A DNA stretch of 43,882 nucleotides from Paenibacillus herberti (GTDB lineage Bacteria; Bacillota; Bacilli; Paenibacillales; Paenibacillaceae): the NCBI RefSeq assembly GCF_002233675.1, contig NZ_NMUQ01000001.1, positions 1,644,855 through 1,688,736 of the forward strand, in the 5' to 3' direction. Shown here in pieces: positions 31,729 through 39,924 of the stretch (the stretch's first letter is position 1; each line of letters starts with the position of its first letter). The notes under the pieces are model-generated. The model did not search any database and was not told the origin of the DNA. It saw only the letters and a list, made by a program, of their open reading frames with translations. Position numbers and translations under genes: made by a program.

Positions 31729-34584
31729 CTACCTCCCAAGTAAAATCGTGTTCAACGCTTTTTGCTGCAGCGAGAGCGAAAGAATGGATTGTTGTTCAGC
31801 AGCGTGAACATCTTGATGGCCGCTTGCTGGGCTGGAACGGTCTGGACGACCGATGTAATGAACCGATTTGCCGCCGGCAACCTCGCGGATGCGCGACTCC
31901 ATGAACGTCCATGCGCCCATGTTTTTCGGCTCTTCCTGAACCCAGACGATCTCTTCCAGCTTGTTGTAGCGGGAAATGATCTCGGCAATTTCTTTGTCCG
32001 GGAATGGATAAAGCTGCTCCACACGAACAATATGCAGCCAGCTCATATCTCTCTCACCAGCGGACTCAAGCGCCTCTTCAAGATCGATGGCTAATTTGCC
32101 ACTGCACAGAATCAAACGACGCACAGCAGTTGCCTTCTTACCAAGACCAGGCTGCTCAAGCACCAACTTGAACGTACCCGTAGCGAGATCCTCACCAGGA
32201 GACAGAACGCGCGGATTACGGATCAAGCTCTTCGGCGACATCAGCACGAGTGGACGAGCTCCTTCATGCTCCGTCCAGGCAGCCTGGCGGCGAAGCAGAT
32301 GGAAGTACTGCGCGGCGGTGCTGAGGTTAGCCACAGTCCAGTTGTTCTCGGCGGACAGCTGCAGGAAGCGCTCAAGGCGTGCACTGGAATGCTCCGGTCC
32401 TTGACCTTCATAACCATGCGGCAGCAGCATCGCTAAGCTGGAACGCTGTTTCCACTTTGTGCGACCCGCAGAGATGAACTGGTCAAAAATAACTTGCGCC
32501 GAGTTGGCGAAATCGCCGTACTGCGCTTCCCAGATCGTAAACGTCTCTGGCGAGAACACGTTATAACCATATTCAAAACCGAGCACTGCGCCTTCTGTAA
32601 GCGGGCTGTTGTAAACGGCAAAGCTTGCCTTAGCCTGCGGGAAATGGTGCATCGGAGAGAACTTCTCACCCGTTTTATGGTCATTGAGCACGATATGACG
32701 ATGCGAGAACGTAGCACGCTCCGCATCCTGCCCGCTCATGCGGATCGGTCTGCCATCAGCAAGAATCGTCGCGAACGCAAGCGTTTCGGCAAGCGCCCAG
32801 TCCACTTTCTCACCTTGGTCAAGCATCGTGCCACGGCGTTGCAGAATACGCTGCAGCTTCGGATAAACCGTGAAGCTTTTTGGATAGTTCAGCAGCGCAG
32901 CATTGATTTCTTTCAGCTTCTCAAGCGGAACAGCGGTCTCGGTCGTCTCTGGGGCGACAGGAATCGGACCTTGGTTCAGATGTTTGCCTACGGAAGCCTT
33001 TTCCTTCATCGCATCGTACGCATTTTGCATTTCGGCCTGAACATTTTGAATCATCTTATCGATGTCGGCGGCGCTCATAGCCCCTTCCGCCTTCAGACGC
33101 TCGGCATACAAAGTAGCCACCGTTTTGTGCTTGCGCACCTTCTCATAAACGAGCGGCTGAGTGCCTTCAGGATCATCCATCTCATTGTGGCCATAACGAC
33201 GATAGCCGACCAGATCAATCAGGAAGTCCTTCTTGAACTTGTCGCGATATTCGCAGGCCAGACGGACTGCCGCGATGCAAGCTTCCGGATCATCGGCATT
33301 AACATGTACGATCGGAATCTCATAACCCTTGGCAAGGTCGCTCGCGTAATGCGTGGAGCGGGAATCCTTGCTGTCGGTCGTGAAGCCGATTCGGTTGTTC
33401 GCGATGATATGAATGGAACCGCCGTTAGTGAAGCCTTCGAGCTGAGTGAAATTGAGCGTCTCCGCCACAATACCCTCGCCTGGGAAAGCCGCATCGCCGT
33501 GAACCTGAATCGCAACCGACTTGCTTGAATCCCTCTGTGGATAACCCGGCTTGGTGCGGTCTTCCTGCGCCGCGCGAGAGAAACCTTCCACGACGGAGTT
33601 AACATATTCCAAATGACTCGGGTTGTTGGCGAGCAGGACGCGCGCTCCCGAGAATACGGAACGGTCCGCGCCAAGATGGTATTTGACATCGCCTGCCCAG
33701 CCGGAGTTGATGCCTACTGAGCCTTCAGATGGTACAAGCTCTTTGTTTGGCGCATGGTGGAACTCAGAGAAAATTTTCTCGTAAGGCTTGCCGAGTACAT
33801 GCGCAAGCACATTCAATCGACCGCGATGCGCCATCCCCATCAGGATATGACTAGCGCCGTCCTGAACAACCTGACGGACGATTTCGTCGATAACCGGAAT
33901 GAGCATGTCGACACCTTCAACGGAAAACCGTTTTTGGCCGACGAATGTGCGATGCAGATAAGCTTCGAATTGTTCGACATGAATGAGCAAATCAAGGAGA
34001 GCTTTACGCTCTTCCGGGTTCAGGGAGGCGTTGGCAATGCCGGATTCAGCCTTCGAGCTTAGCCAATCGCGTTCTGTCTCGTCATGAACGTGGCTGAACT
34101 CGAATCCGATGGATTGGGTATAGGAGTTGCGAAGCTTCTGGATCGCTTCCCAGCCGTTCGTAACGCTGGCGGGAGCATGGTCCCAGAGAATGGAAGCTGG
34201 GAATCGACTTAGGTCCGACTCGTTCAGCTCAAAAGTGGAAGGCTCAACTAAACGTGTATCTGAAGATGCACGCAGGCCGAGCGGATCAGTATTGGCGGCC
34301 AGATGGCCGTAAGTACGGATGTTGCCAACCAGTTTTTCGGCGGCAACCAGTTTTTTGAGCAGCGAAGCATCAACAGCAACTTGTCCAGATGGTGCAGCTG
34401 TCGTGCGGGAACCTTCAGGCGCTAGCTCTGCCGGTGGTGCTCCAAGTTCAGCGAACAGCTCGCGGAAAGAGACATCTACCGATTCCGGGTTGGTGCTGAA
34501 GAGCTCGTACTGCTCCTGGATGTAACCCAGGTTAGGTCCGAAAAAATCTTTCCATTGCCTTCTCGTGTTTGATTCGTCGGTCAT
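31729..34584 (-). CDS. odhA: 2-oxoglutarate dehydrogenase E1, thiamine-dependent, 951 aa
   Basis: Decarboxylates 2-oxoglutarate with thiamine diphosphate and hands the succinyl group to OdhB. The N-terminal WKDFFGPNLGYIQEQYELF segment, the E1 core GMAHRGRLNVLAHVLGKPYEKIFSEF, the TPP-binding GDAAFPGEGIV and NNRIGFTT, and the transketolase-like C terminus with LLPHGYEGQGPEHSS are all present. Length fits Bacillus OdhA. The ATG at 34584 follows GGAGGT by 8 nt. It precedes odhB by 6 bp. A long leader with a hairpin separates the promoter from the start. Confidence 0.95.
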   Translation of the reverse strand: MTDESNTRRQWKDFFGPNLGYIQEQYELFSTNPESVDVSFRELFAELGAPPAELAPEGSRTTAAPSGQVAVDASLLKKLVAAEKLVGNIRTYGHLAANTDPLGLRASSDTRLVEPSTFELNESDLSRFPASILWDHAPASVTNGWEAIQKLRNSYTQSIGFEFSHVHDETERDWLSSKAESGIANASLNPEERKALLDLLIHVEQFEAYLHRTFVGQKRFSVEGVDMLIPVIDEIVRQVVQDGASHILMGMAHRGRLNVLAHVLGKPYEKIFSEFHHAPNKELVPSEGSVGINSGWAGDVKYHLGADRSVFSGARVLLANNPSHLEYVNSVVEGFSRAAQEDRTKPGYPQRDSSKSVAIQVHGDAAFPGEGIVAETLNFTQLEGFTNGGSIHIIANNRIGFTTDSKDSRSTHYASDLAKGYEIPIVHVNADDPEACIAAVRLACEYRDKFKKDFLIDLVGYRRYGHNEMDDPEGTQPLVYEKVRKHKTVATLYAERLKAEGAMSAADIDKMIQNVQAEMQNAYDAMKEKASVGKHLNQGPIPVAPETTETAVPLEKLKEINAALLNYPKSFTVYPKLQRILQRRGTMLDQGEKVDWALAETLAFATILADGRPIRMSGQDAERATFSHRHIVLNDHKTGEKFSPMHHFPQAKASFAVYNSPLTEGAVLGFEYGYNVFSPETFTIWEAQYGDFANSAQVIFDQFISAGRTKWKQRSSLAMLLPHGYEGQGPEHSSARLERFLQLSAENNWTVANLSTAAQYFHLLRRQAAWTEHEGARPLVLMSPKSLIRNPRVLSPGEDLATGTFKLVLEQPGLGKKATAVRRLILCSGKLAIDLEEALESAGERDMSWLHIVRVEQLYPFPDKEIAEIISRYNKLEEIVWVQEEPKNMGAWTFMESRIREVAGGKSVHYIGRPDRSSPASGHQDVHAAEQQSILSLSLQQKALNTILLGR

Positions 34585-34663
34585 TTGCCAACTACCTCCG
34601 TTAAGTGAAAAAGGTTGGTACGGATGATAACAATGAAGTCGATTCGCTGTCCTGCCCGTGAAA

Positions 34664-34691
34664 AGGCCGCCGGTATTTATACCGGCGGCCT
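34664..34691 (-). promoter_or_regulatory. GC-rich hairpin in odhA leader
   Basis: A perfect 12-bp stem (AGGCCGCCGGTA/TACCGGCGGCCT) with 4-nt loop lies between the predicted promoter and the odhA start; T4 follows on the minus strand. It may end transcripts early (attenuator), or terminate read-through from the aldehyde dehydrogenase gene, but the promoter lies upstream of it, so the leader must contain it. Confidence 0.5.
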
Positions 34692-34775
34692 GACAATAAC
34701 AGCATGAAGGCGAGAAGTCCGTCTAAGCGACTCTTCTCGAGGTCATTGAACAGGTTCGGCTTCGATTGTGCTTCT

Positions 34776-34804
34776 AGTATAAAGAAAATAAAGCGCTTAT
34801 TCAA
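34776..34804 (-). promoter_or_regulatory. odhAB sigma-A promoter with palindrome in spacer
   Basis: On the minus strand TTGAAT (34799-34804), 17-bp spacer, TATACT (34776-34781). The spacer contains near-palindrome AATAAAGCGCTTATT (34787-34801), a possible operator. The expected start near 34769 gives a leader of about 185 nt. The remaining 34585-34922 gap holds nothing else. Confidence 0.65.
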
Positions 34805-34922
34805 CGTTTCACGAAAACCCTTTCTTAAATTTGTGTCGGATGTGTTCACAATTTTGGTCGACTAAGGAAATTCCGCGTTTAATCCGACTTTACCGCTATG
34901 TGAATTATCAATGCCAACCCGT

Positions 34923-36371
34923 TCAAATCTCGTAAAAACCGCTCCTGAAGCTGACAAGTTTGGGTTCTGTCATATCCTCCACCGCGTACCGCACCCCTTC
35001 CCTGCCAGTCCCGCTATCCTTCAATCCTCCGTAAGGCATATGATCGAGGCGGAAAGTCGGAATATCGTTGATCAAAACGCCTCCTGCCTGCAACTCGCGG
35101 GCTGCCATCAGCGCCTTTTCCATATCCTTGGTGAACACGCCGGCCTGCAAGCCATAGCGTGAGCGGTTCGCTTGCTCCATCGCCTCTCTCCAATCCGTGA
35201 AGGAGCTAATTGCGACCACCGGTCCGAACGCCTCCTCACAGCTAAGCTCCGCATCTTCCGGAACGCCTGTTAGTACAGCTGGCGTCATCAGATTGTTCTT
35301 GAATTCGCCGCCGCAGTGCAATGCAGCGCCTCTTTCAACAGCGGTTTGCAGCCAGCCCTTAAGCCTGTCCGCCGCTTTTTCATTGATAAGAGGGGTGATT
35401 GCCGTCCCTTCATGGAGCGGATCTCCGGTTTGCAGTGCCAGCGCTCTCTCTGCCATCAGCTTAGCGAAGGGCTCAGCAAGCTCCTCATGCACCACAATTC
35501 GCTGTACCGAGATACATGCTTGCCCGTTGTAGGCAAAAGCACCTATCGCCGCTTCATCCGCGATTTTAGCAAGCTCCATTTCGGTGAACCCCCGATCGAT
35601 GATTAGCGGAGCGTTGCTGCCGAGCTCCAGTGTCACTTTACGCAATCCCGCCATCGCACGGATCTGTTTGCCAACGTCTGGGCTACCGGTAAAAGTCACA
35701 AAAGCAACGCGAGGATGCGATACCAGCGTCTCGCCGAGCTCCTTCCCTTCTCCCGGGATAATGTTCAGCACGCCAGCGGGAAGTCCCGCCTCCTCGAACA
35801 GCTCGGCAAGAAACAGTGCGGACAACGGCGTCTGTTCCGCCGGCTTGAGGACGATCGTGTTGCCGGCGGCGATCGCCGGGCCGACTTTATGGGCAACGAG
35901 GTTGAATGGAAAATTAAACGGAGTGATCGCACTCACAACTCCGACCGGCTCACGGGTCATGTATGCTGTTCGCCCTTCTCCGCGGGGCGCTGCATCCATT
36001 GGCACGGTCTCGCCACGAATGCCGCGTGCAGCTTCCGCAGCGAATAGATACGTCTGCACGGTGCGGGCAATTTCCGCCTGCGCCGCTTGGATCGGCTTGG
36101 CTGCCTCCAGTGCTATAATGTGCGCCGCTTCATCGCTTCTGCGCTCCAGCAAGTCCGCAACCTGATACAAAATGGAGCTTCTTTTATGCGCCGGGACACT
36201 ACGAAACGACTCGAATGCAGTTGCAGCCGTCTCTATGGCAAGCTCAGCCTGCTCCACAGAAGCATATCCCACCTCGGCAAGTACCTCTCCGTTATAAGGG
36301 TTATGCAGCTTGACACGCCTTGCTCCGGGAACCCAATCGCCATTGATCCATAACTTCATTTCCTGCGACAT
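34923..36371 (-). CDS. NAD(P)-dependent aldehyde dehydrogenase, 482 aa
   Basis: Oxidises an aldehyde to its acid. The cofactor-binding TPFNFPFNLVAHKVGPAIAAG region, FVTFTGSPDVG, catalytic Glu in LELGSNAP (about 250) and nucleophile Cys in NGQACISVQRI (about 284) all fit the family, and the length is typical. The substrate cannot be read; several subfamilies (succinate semialdehyde, glyceraldehyde-3-phosphate, betaine aldehyde) share these motifs. ATG at 36371 follows GAGGAGG by 7 nt. It is divergent from the XRE regulator at 36566, whose operator-like half sites also lie close to this start. Confidence 0.9.
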   Translation of the reverse strand: MSQEMKLWINGDWVPGARRVKLHNPYNGEVLAEVGYASVEQAELAIETAATAFESFRSVPAHKRSSILYQVADLLERRSDEAAHIIALEAAKPIQAAQAEIARTVQTYLFAAEAARGIRGETVPMDAAPRGEGRTAYMTREPVGVVSAITPFNFPFNLVAHKVGPAIAAGNTIVLKPAEQTPLSALFLAELFEEAGLPAGVLNIIPGEGKELGETLVSHPRVAFVTFTGSPDVGKQIRAMAGLRKVTLELGSNAPLIIDRGFTEMELAKIADEAAIGAFAYNGQACISVQRIVVHEELAEPFAKLMAERALALQTGDPLHEGTAITPLINEKAADRLKGWLQTAVERGAALHCGGEFKNNLMTPAVLTGVPEDAELSCEEAFGPVVAISSFTDWREAMEQANRSRYGLQAGVFTKDMEKALMAARELQAGGVLINDIPTFRLDHMPYGGLKDSGTGREGVRYAVEDMTEPKLVSFRSGFYEI

Positions 36372-36463
36372 TTTGTATCCTCCTCTATAACGCTATGGAG
36401 ATATTAATTCTGAGAATCGAGAATATTTCGAGCATTTATCTACTCTTTTGTATCTTCGGCCGC

Positions 36464-36492
36464 TTGACATGATACAATTTGTATCATAAAGT
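36464..36492 (+). promoter_or_regulatory. XRE promoter with operator in the spacer
   Basis: TTGACA (36464-36469), 17 bp, TAAAGT (36487-36492). The whole spacer is a perfect inverted repeat, ATGATACAA-T-TTGTATCAT (36469-36487). Half-sites TTGTATC also occur near 36448 and 36375, nearer the aldehyde dehydrogenase start. Confidence 0.65.
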
Positions 36493-36565
36493 TTGATATA
36501 AGCGCTTGTTTTTAATGGCGCATTTGAACCGGTATAGGTTCAGTCTGAAGTAAGGAGCTACCGAC

Positions 36566-36904
36566 ATGAATATGACTATGGGAGACCGACTGCGAGAGCT
36601 TCGTCTCAGCAAAAACATGTCCCAGGAGGAGGTATCCCGCAATATCGGAATTACCCGCTCCGCTTATAGCCATTATGAGATCAATAACCGCCAGCCGGTT
36701 TATGAAACGCTCATGAAGCTGGCTGCCTTCTTCGAGGTCTCTCTGGATTATATGATCGGCGGAGATCAAAATCAAAACGATAATCTTCTTTCCTCTGAGA
36801 CGCTTGATCTCATCCATAAGCTGAATCGCATGGAGCCGGATAAGCGAAAAAAATCGATTGATAAAATGATGGATCTGCTCAAACAGACCGAATCAGCCGG
36901 TTAG
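36566..36904 (+). CDS. XRE-family helix-turn-helix regulator, 112 aa
   Basis: Predicted DNA-binding repressor. The HTH (about 6-62) reads GDRLRELRLSKNMSQEEVSRNIG with recognition helix ITRSAYSHYEINNRQP and LMKLAAFFEVSLDYMIGG. A short C-terminal helix (about 78-112) likely dimerises. ATG at 36566 follows AAGGAG by 8 nt. A perfect palindrome sits exactly between its -35 and -10, so it probably represses itself, and perhaps the divergent aldehyde dehydrogenase. There is no ligand or peptidase domain. Confidence 0.85.
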   Translation: MNMTMGDRLRELRLSKNMSQEEVSRNIGITRSAYSHYEINNRQPVYETLMKLAAFFEVSLDYMIGGDQNQNDNLLSSETLDLIHKLNRMEPDKRKKSIDKMMDLLKQTESAG

Positions 36905-37064
36905 GCTCAATCGATCTCAAGCGTTGAGACACAGCAGGCGGGTGCTTCCAGCTCCCGCTGTAGACGCTGCTGCACTCTCAAAACTCCACTTTTCCACTAG
37001 TTTCCCCCTTTTCAAGTGCAGTTTTACTCTCAATATTCAACTTCCCCTTTTGCTTCTTCCTTCA

Positions 37065-37093
37065 TTGCTTCCCCTTCTATCTCCCGATATAAT
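37065..37093 (+). promoter_or_regulatory. promoter of methyltransferase gene
   Basis: TTGCTT (37065-37070), 17 bp, TATAAT (37088-37093). The start near 37099 lies after an in-frame ATG at 37096, so translation must begin later, at 37135. Confidence 0.55.
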
Positions 37094-37134
37094 AAATGGA
37101 CGATTGCACTAGGAAGGGACCGAGACAATTATTC

Positions 37135-37998
37135 ATGTATATCGCTGACCAATGGAAAGACTACGAACTTATCGACACCGGTGACGGAGACAAGCTAGAG
37201 CGCTGGGGCAGTGTTACACTGCGCCGCCCAGATCCACAAATTATTTGGCCATTCCGCGGCGACCGCAATGCCTGGACTTCAGCAGACGGACATTATCATC
37301 GCAGCAGCGCCGGAGGCGGCAACTGGGATTACAACAAAGCTCTGCCTGAACGCTGGACAGTTCGCTACGGCGAGCTCAGCTTCCATATTAAACCGACCAA
37401 CTTCAAACATACCGGCCTGTTCCCTGAGCAAGCGGTCAACTGGAGCTGGATGATGGACAAAATCCGCAACGCCGGACGCCCGATCAAGGTGCTGAACCTG
37501 TTCGCCTATACTGGCGGAGCAACGGTTGCATCAGCTGCTGCAGGAGCTGAAGTGTGCCATGTGGATGCAGCCAAAGGGATGGTTCAATGGGCGAAAGAGA
37601 ATGTCGCTCTATCTGGCCTTGCCGACCGTCCCGTTCGTTATATTACCGACGATGTGTTCAAATTCGTCCAGCGCGAGCAGCGCCGCGGCAGCAAGTACGA
37701 TGCCATCATTATGGACCCGCCGTCCTACGGCCGTGGCCCTGGAGGCGAAATGTGGAAGCTCGAGTCGAGCCTGTTCCCATTCCTGGAATCCTGCATGGAC
37801 ATTCTCAGCGAAAAACCGCTGTTCATGCTGATCAACTCCTATACAACCGGATTGTCTCCACAGGTGCTGCATAATCTGCTGCATATGACCGCCGGCAAAC
37901 GATTCGGCGGCTCCATCCATTGCGGCGAGATCGGCTTGCCGATCAGCGCTTCCGAACTAGCGCTTCCTTGTGGAATTTTGGGACGCTGGGAGGCTTGA
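37135..37998 (+). CDS. class I SAM-dependent methyltransferase, RlmI/RlmK-like (COG1092 type), 287 aa
   Basis: Likely methylates rRNA or another RNA. The SAM-binding motif VLNLFAYTGGATVASAAAGAEVCHVDAAKGMVQWA (about 120-155) is represented by NLFAYTGGAT; the catalytic motif DPPSYGRGPGGEMW (about 205) is the DPPxYG type of RlmI-like enzymes. The ATG at 37135 is chosen because the promoter places transcription start after the upstream in-frame ATG at 37096; AGGAAGGG is 15 nt upstream, somewhat far. The gene overlaps the start of the pseudouridine synthase (TGATG), so two RNA-modification enzymes are co-made. No PUA domain is seen. Confidence 0.82.
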   Translation: MYIADQWKDYELIDTGDGDKLERWGSVTLRRPDPQIIWPFRGDRNAWTSADGHYHRSSAGGGNWDYNKALPERWTVRYGELSFHIKPTNFKHTGLFPEQAVNWSWMMDKIRNAGRPIKVLNLFAYTGGATVASAAAGAEVCHVDAAKGMVQWAKENVALSGLADRPVRYITDDVFKFVQREQRRGSKYDAIIMDPPSYGRGPGGEMWKLESSLFPFLESCMDILSEKPLFMLINSYTTGLSPQVLHNLLHMTAGKRFGGSIHCGEIGLPISASELALPCGILGRWEA

Positions 37999-38771
37999 TG
38001 CAAATGGGCGGTCGCAGCGGCGAAACTCCGCCGATCCCGATTTTGTATGAGGATAATCATCTGCTTGTTGTAGTCAAGCCGCCCGGCATCCCTTCCCAAG
38101 AGGATGAGAGCGGTGATCCCGACATGCTGACGCTGCTCAAAGAGGATCTCAAACTGCGGCATAACAAACCCGGCAATGTGTTCCTCGGGCTTGTGCATCG
38201 TCTGGATCGTCCTGTCGGCGGAGTGATGCTCTTCGCCAAAACCTCAAAGGCTGCTGGCCGGCTGTCGGACTCAGTTCGCACGAGGAACTTCCGCAAAACC
38301 TACTTGGCGGTGCTGAGCAAAGCACCTAAGCCTAGCGAAGGCAGTCTGCTGCACTATTTGGTCAAAGACTCGAGGCGTAATATCGTTACCGCCTATGATC
38401 ACCCCTCTGCTGACGCCAAAGAAGCTAGGCTGAGTTACCGTACTGGGCCTAGCCCGGGCGGGTTGACACTCGCTGCCGTGCAGCTACATACGGGTCGTCC
38501 ACATCAGATTCGCGTGCAGTTTTCTGCCATCGGTTGCCCGCTGATCGGCGATCTCAAGTACGGCGCATCCGATCGAGGGGGATCTACCTCTAAAGGGGTT
38601 CATGGCGATATCGCCCTCTGGTCGGCGCGAGCCGGTATCCCCCATCCCGTGACGAAAGAATGGATGGAATTCCAGTCGATGCCGCCGAACCTTCAGCCTT
38701 GGACAGCTTGGACGCTGGAACAGCTGGAGCAAGCTTCGACAGGACTTTCTATGGATGACATGCCGATCTGA
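37998..38771 (+). CDS. RluA-family pseudouridine synthase, 257 aa
   Basis: Isomerises uridine to pseudouridine in rRNA or tRNA. The core begins ILYEDNHLLVVVKPPGIPSQ, and the catalytic Asp lies in HRLDRPVGGVMLFAKT (near 77); then a GRPHQIRVQ motif (about 170) ends the active-site half. There is no N-terminal S4 domain, so it is of the short RluC/RluD-like or TruC-like kind. The ATG at 37998 shares a base with the methyltransferase stop (TGATG) and follows GGGAGG. The substrate position is not deducible. Confidence 0.85.
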   Translation: MQMGGRSGETPPIPILYEDNHLLVVVKPPGIPSQEDESGDPDMLTLLKEDLKLRHNKPGNVFLGLVHRLDRPVGGVMLFAKTSKAAGRLSDSVRTRNFRKTYLAVLSKAPKPSEGSLLHYLVKDSRRNIVTAYDHPSADAKEARLSYRTGPSPGGLTLAAVQLHTGRPHQIRVQFSAIGCPLIGDLKYGASDRGGSTSKGVHGDIALWSARAGIPHPVTKEWMEFQSMPPNLQPWTAWTLEQLEQASTGLSMDDMPI

Positions 38772-38882
38772 GCGAACTAATCCTTTTGGACAAGTATTAC
38801 GGCAACCGCCCTCTTGGGCGAATCCGCCGTGGGACGATGAGAAGCTAAGCAGCAGCGAAAAATCGATTCCAGTACGAAAAAT

Positions 38883-38924
38883 AAGAAGCGCCCCTGTCCG
38901 CATTTGGCGGAATGGGCGCTTCTT
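38883..38924 (-). terminator. intrinsic terminator of MarR gene
   Basis: AAGAAGCGCCC (38883-38893) pairs with GGGCGCTTCTT (38914-38924), with an inner CCGC/GCGG stem. Read on the minus strand it is followed by T5-rich sequence. It may also stop plus-strand transcripts less strongly. Confidence 0.7.
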
Positions 38925-38960
38925 GTACGTTGACGAGCAAGCGGTTATCGTTCTGCGAGA

Positions 38961-39380
38961 TCAGCCGGCGTTAGCTACTTTGCCAAGCAGATACACGAGC
39001 AGCTGCTGGTTATGGGAGGAAATTCGATCCAACGCTCCTTGCAGGAACAATTCCCGAATCTCGATTCCGCGCTTGGCTTCATTCTCTCCATGATCCGTTA
39101 CCGTCACCCACACGATGCGGCGGTCGGAGGAATCACGGCTACGCTCGATCAAGCCGCCTTTCTCCATCCGATCCAGAAGCGTCGTGATCGCTGCTGGAGT
39201 CGTCTGCAAATACTTCAACAACTCGGAAGGCTTCATCGGCTGATACTTTTGCAGCAGCTCCAATGCGTTCAGCTGGCCTTCCGTCAAGTTAGGCAACAGC
39301 TCGTCCTCCAGATGACTTTTCCAATCTTTTGAAATTTTCATCCACAGTCTGGCAAAATCCTCGGTTATCAATGCTGGCAC
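38961..39380 (-). CDS. MarR-family transcriptional regulator, 139 aa
   Basis: Dimeric winged-helix regulator. The HTH is PMKPSELLKYLQTTPAAITTLLDRMEKGGLIER and the wing is RDSSDRRIVWVTVTDHG, both shown here as typical MarR. GTG at 39380 is the listed start; the ribosome site before it is poor, and ATG 13 codons on (LWMKIS) is an alternative. No catalytic gene is co-transcribed; the likely operator overlaps its own promoter. The ligand is unknown, and there is no conserved OhrR-type Cys in the N terminus. Confidence 0.82.
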   Translation of the reverse strand: MPALITEDFARLWMKISKDWKSHLEDELLPNLTEGQLNALELLQKYQPMKPSELLKYLQTTPAAITTLLDRMEKGGLIERSRDSSDRRIVWVTVTDHGENEAKRGIEIRELFLQGALDRISSHNQQLLVYLLGKVANAG

Positions 39381-39486
39381 CTGCTTTCTCAGATTAGTCT
39401 TATGTGTTCGGTTCTAAGACCGATTATCCCCAGCGGCTGTTCCATCTAATTCCTAATTATACCATCCGAAATTGTCGAAAGAAAGG

Positions 39487-39507
39487 TTAATTAGATTAAT
39501 AATTATA
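39487..39507 (-). promoter_or_regulatory. MarR promoter and operator candidate
   Basis: On the minus strand TATAAT (39502-39507) is followed by palindrome TTAAT-TAG-ATTAA (39487-39499), which would cover the transcription start near 39495. Autorepression fits. The -35 match is weak. Confidence 0.45.
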
Positions 39508-39597
39508 GACCTTAATCGATTCAATTCCGAACCTTTAGACAGATGCTGACATAGACTGCACCATAGATGTTCGAGATAAGGCGAAAGGGTGATAATC

Positions 39598-39768
39598 GTG
39601 GAGGGGCATAAAGAATCCGTCATCCGCAAAATCCGGGCTTATGGCATCATCAAGGATCCGCTGTTGCTGGAAAAACCGGATGAGCCCGTTCCGTTGTGGG
39701 TGCTGCTCGATGCGATCCTGCAGGTTATCGACCGGCTTGAACCCACAGATGACCGTCCATATGACTGA
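39598..39768 (+). CDS. hypothetical protein, 56 aa
   Basis: Frame from GTG 39598, 9 nt after AAAGG, reads VEGHKESVIRKIRAYGIIKD and continues to ...PYD. It is hydrophilic with one amphipathic helix (LWVLLDAILQVIDRL, about 33-47), no membrane segment and no Cys. I do not recognise the family, but the codon use and ribosome site look real. A second GTG 3 codons upstream overlaps the ribosome site. A terminator-like hairpin follows. Confidence 0.6.
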   Translation: MEGHKESVIRKIRAYGIIKDPLLLEKPDEPVPLWVLLDAILQVIDRLEPTDDRPYD

Positions 39769-39800
39769 GCTAAAGCTGCGATCCGCTGCCGCTGGAAACC

Positions 39801-39842
39801 TCCAAATTGGATGCCGGCGGCATTTGGGCCGTCTTTTTTTGC
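39801..39842 (+). terminator. probable intrinsic terminator of the 56-aa gene
   Basis: CCAAATTGGATGCCGGCGGCATTTGG folds as a stem (CCAAAT/ATTTGG, inner GCC/GGC) and is followed by GGCCGTC and a T7 run. Confidence 0.55.
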
Positions 39843-39850
39843 ATAAATCA

Positions 39851-39880
39851 TTGAACCTTGCCTGACTTGCTTGGTATAAT
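39851..39880 (+). promoter_or_regulatory. asd promoter
   Basis: TTGAAC (39851-39856), 18-bp spacer, TATAAT (39875-39880). The start near 39887 gives a 38-nt leader before the asd ATG at 39925. Confidence 0.65.
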
Positions 39881-39924
39881 CAATACATTTATTCCGTTTG
39901 ATAGAGAGAGGGTTGAGTAATTAC

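Noticed and set aside
37096-37134. Upstream ATG start for the methyltransferase
   Set aside because: The TATAAT at 37088-37093 puts transcription start after this ATG, and no ribosome site precedes it.
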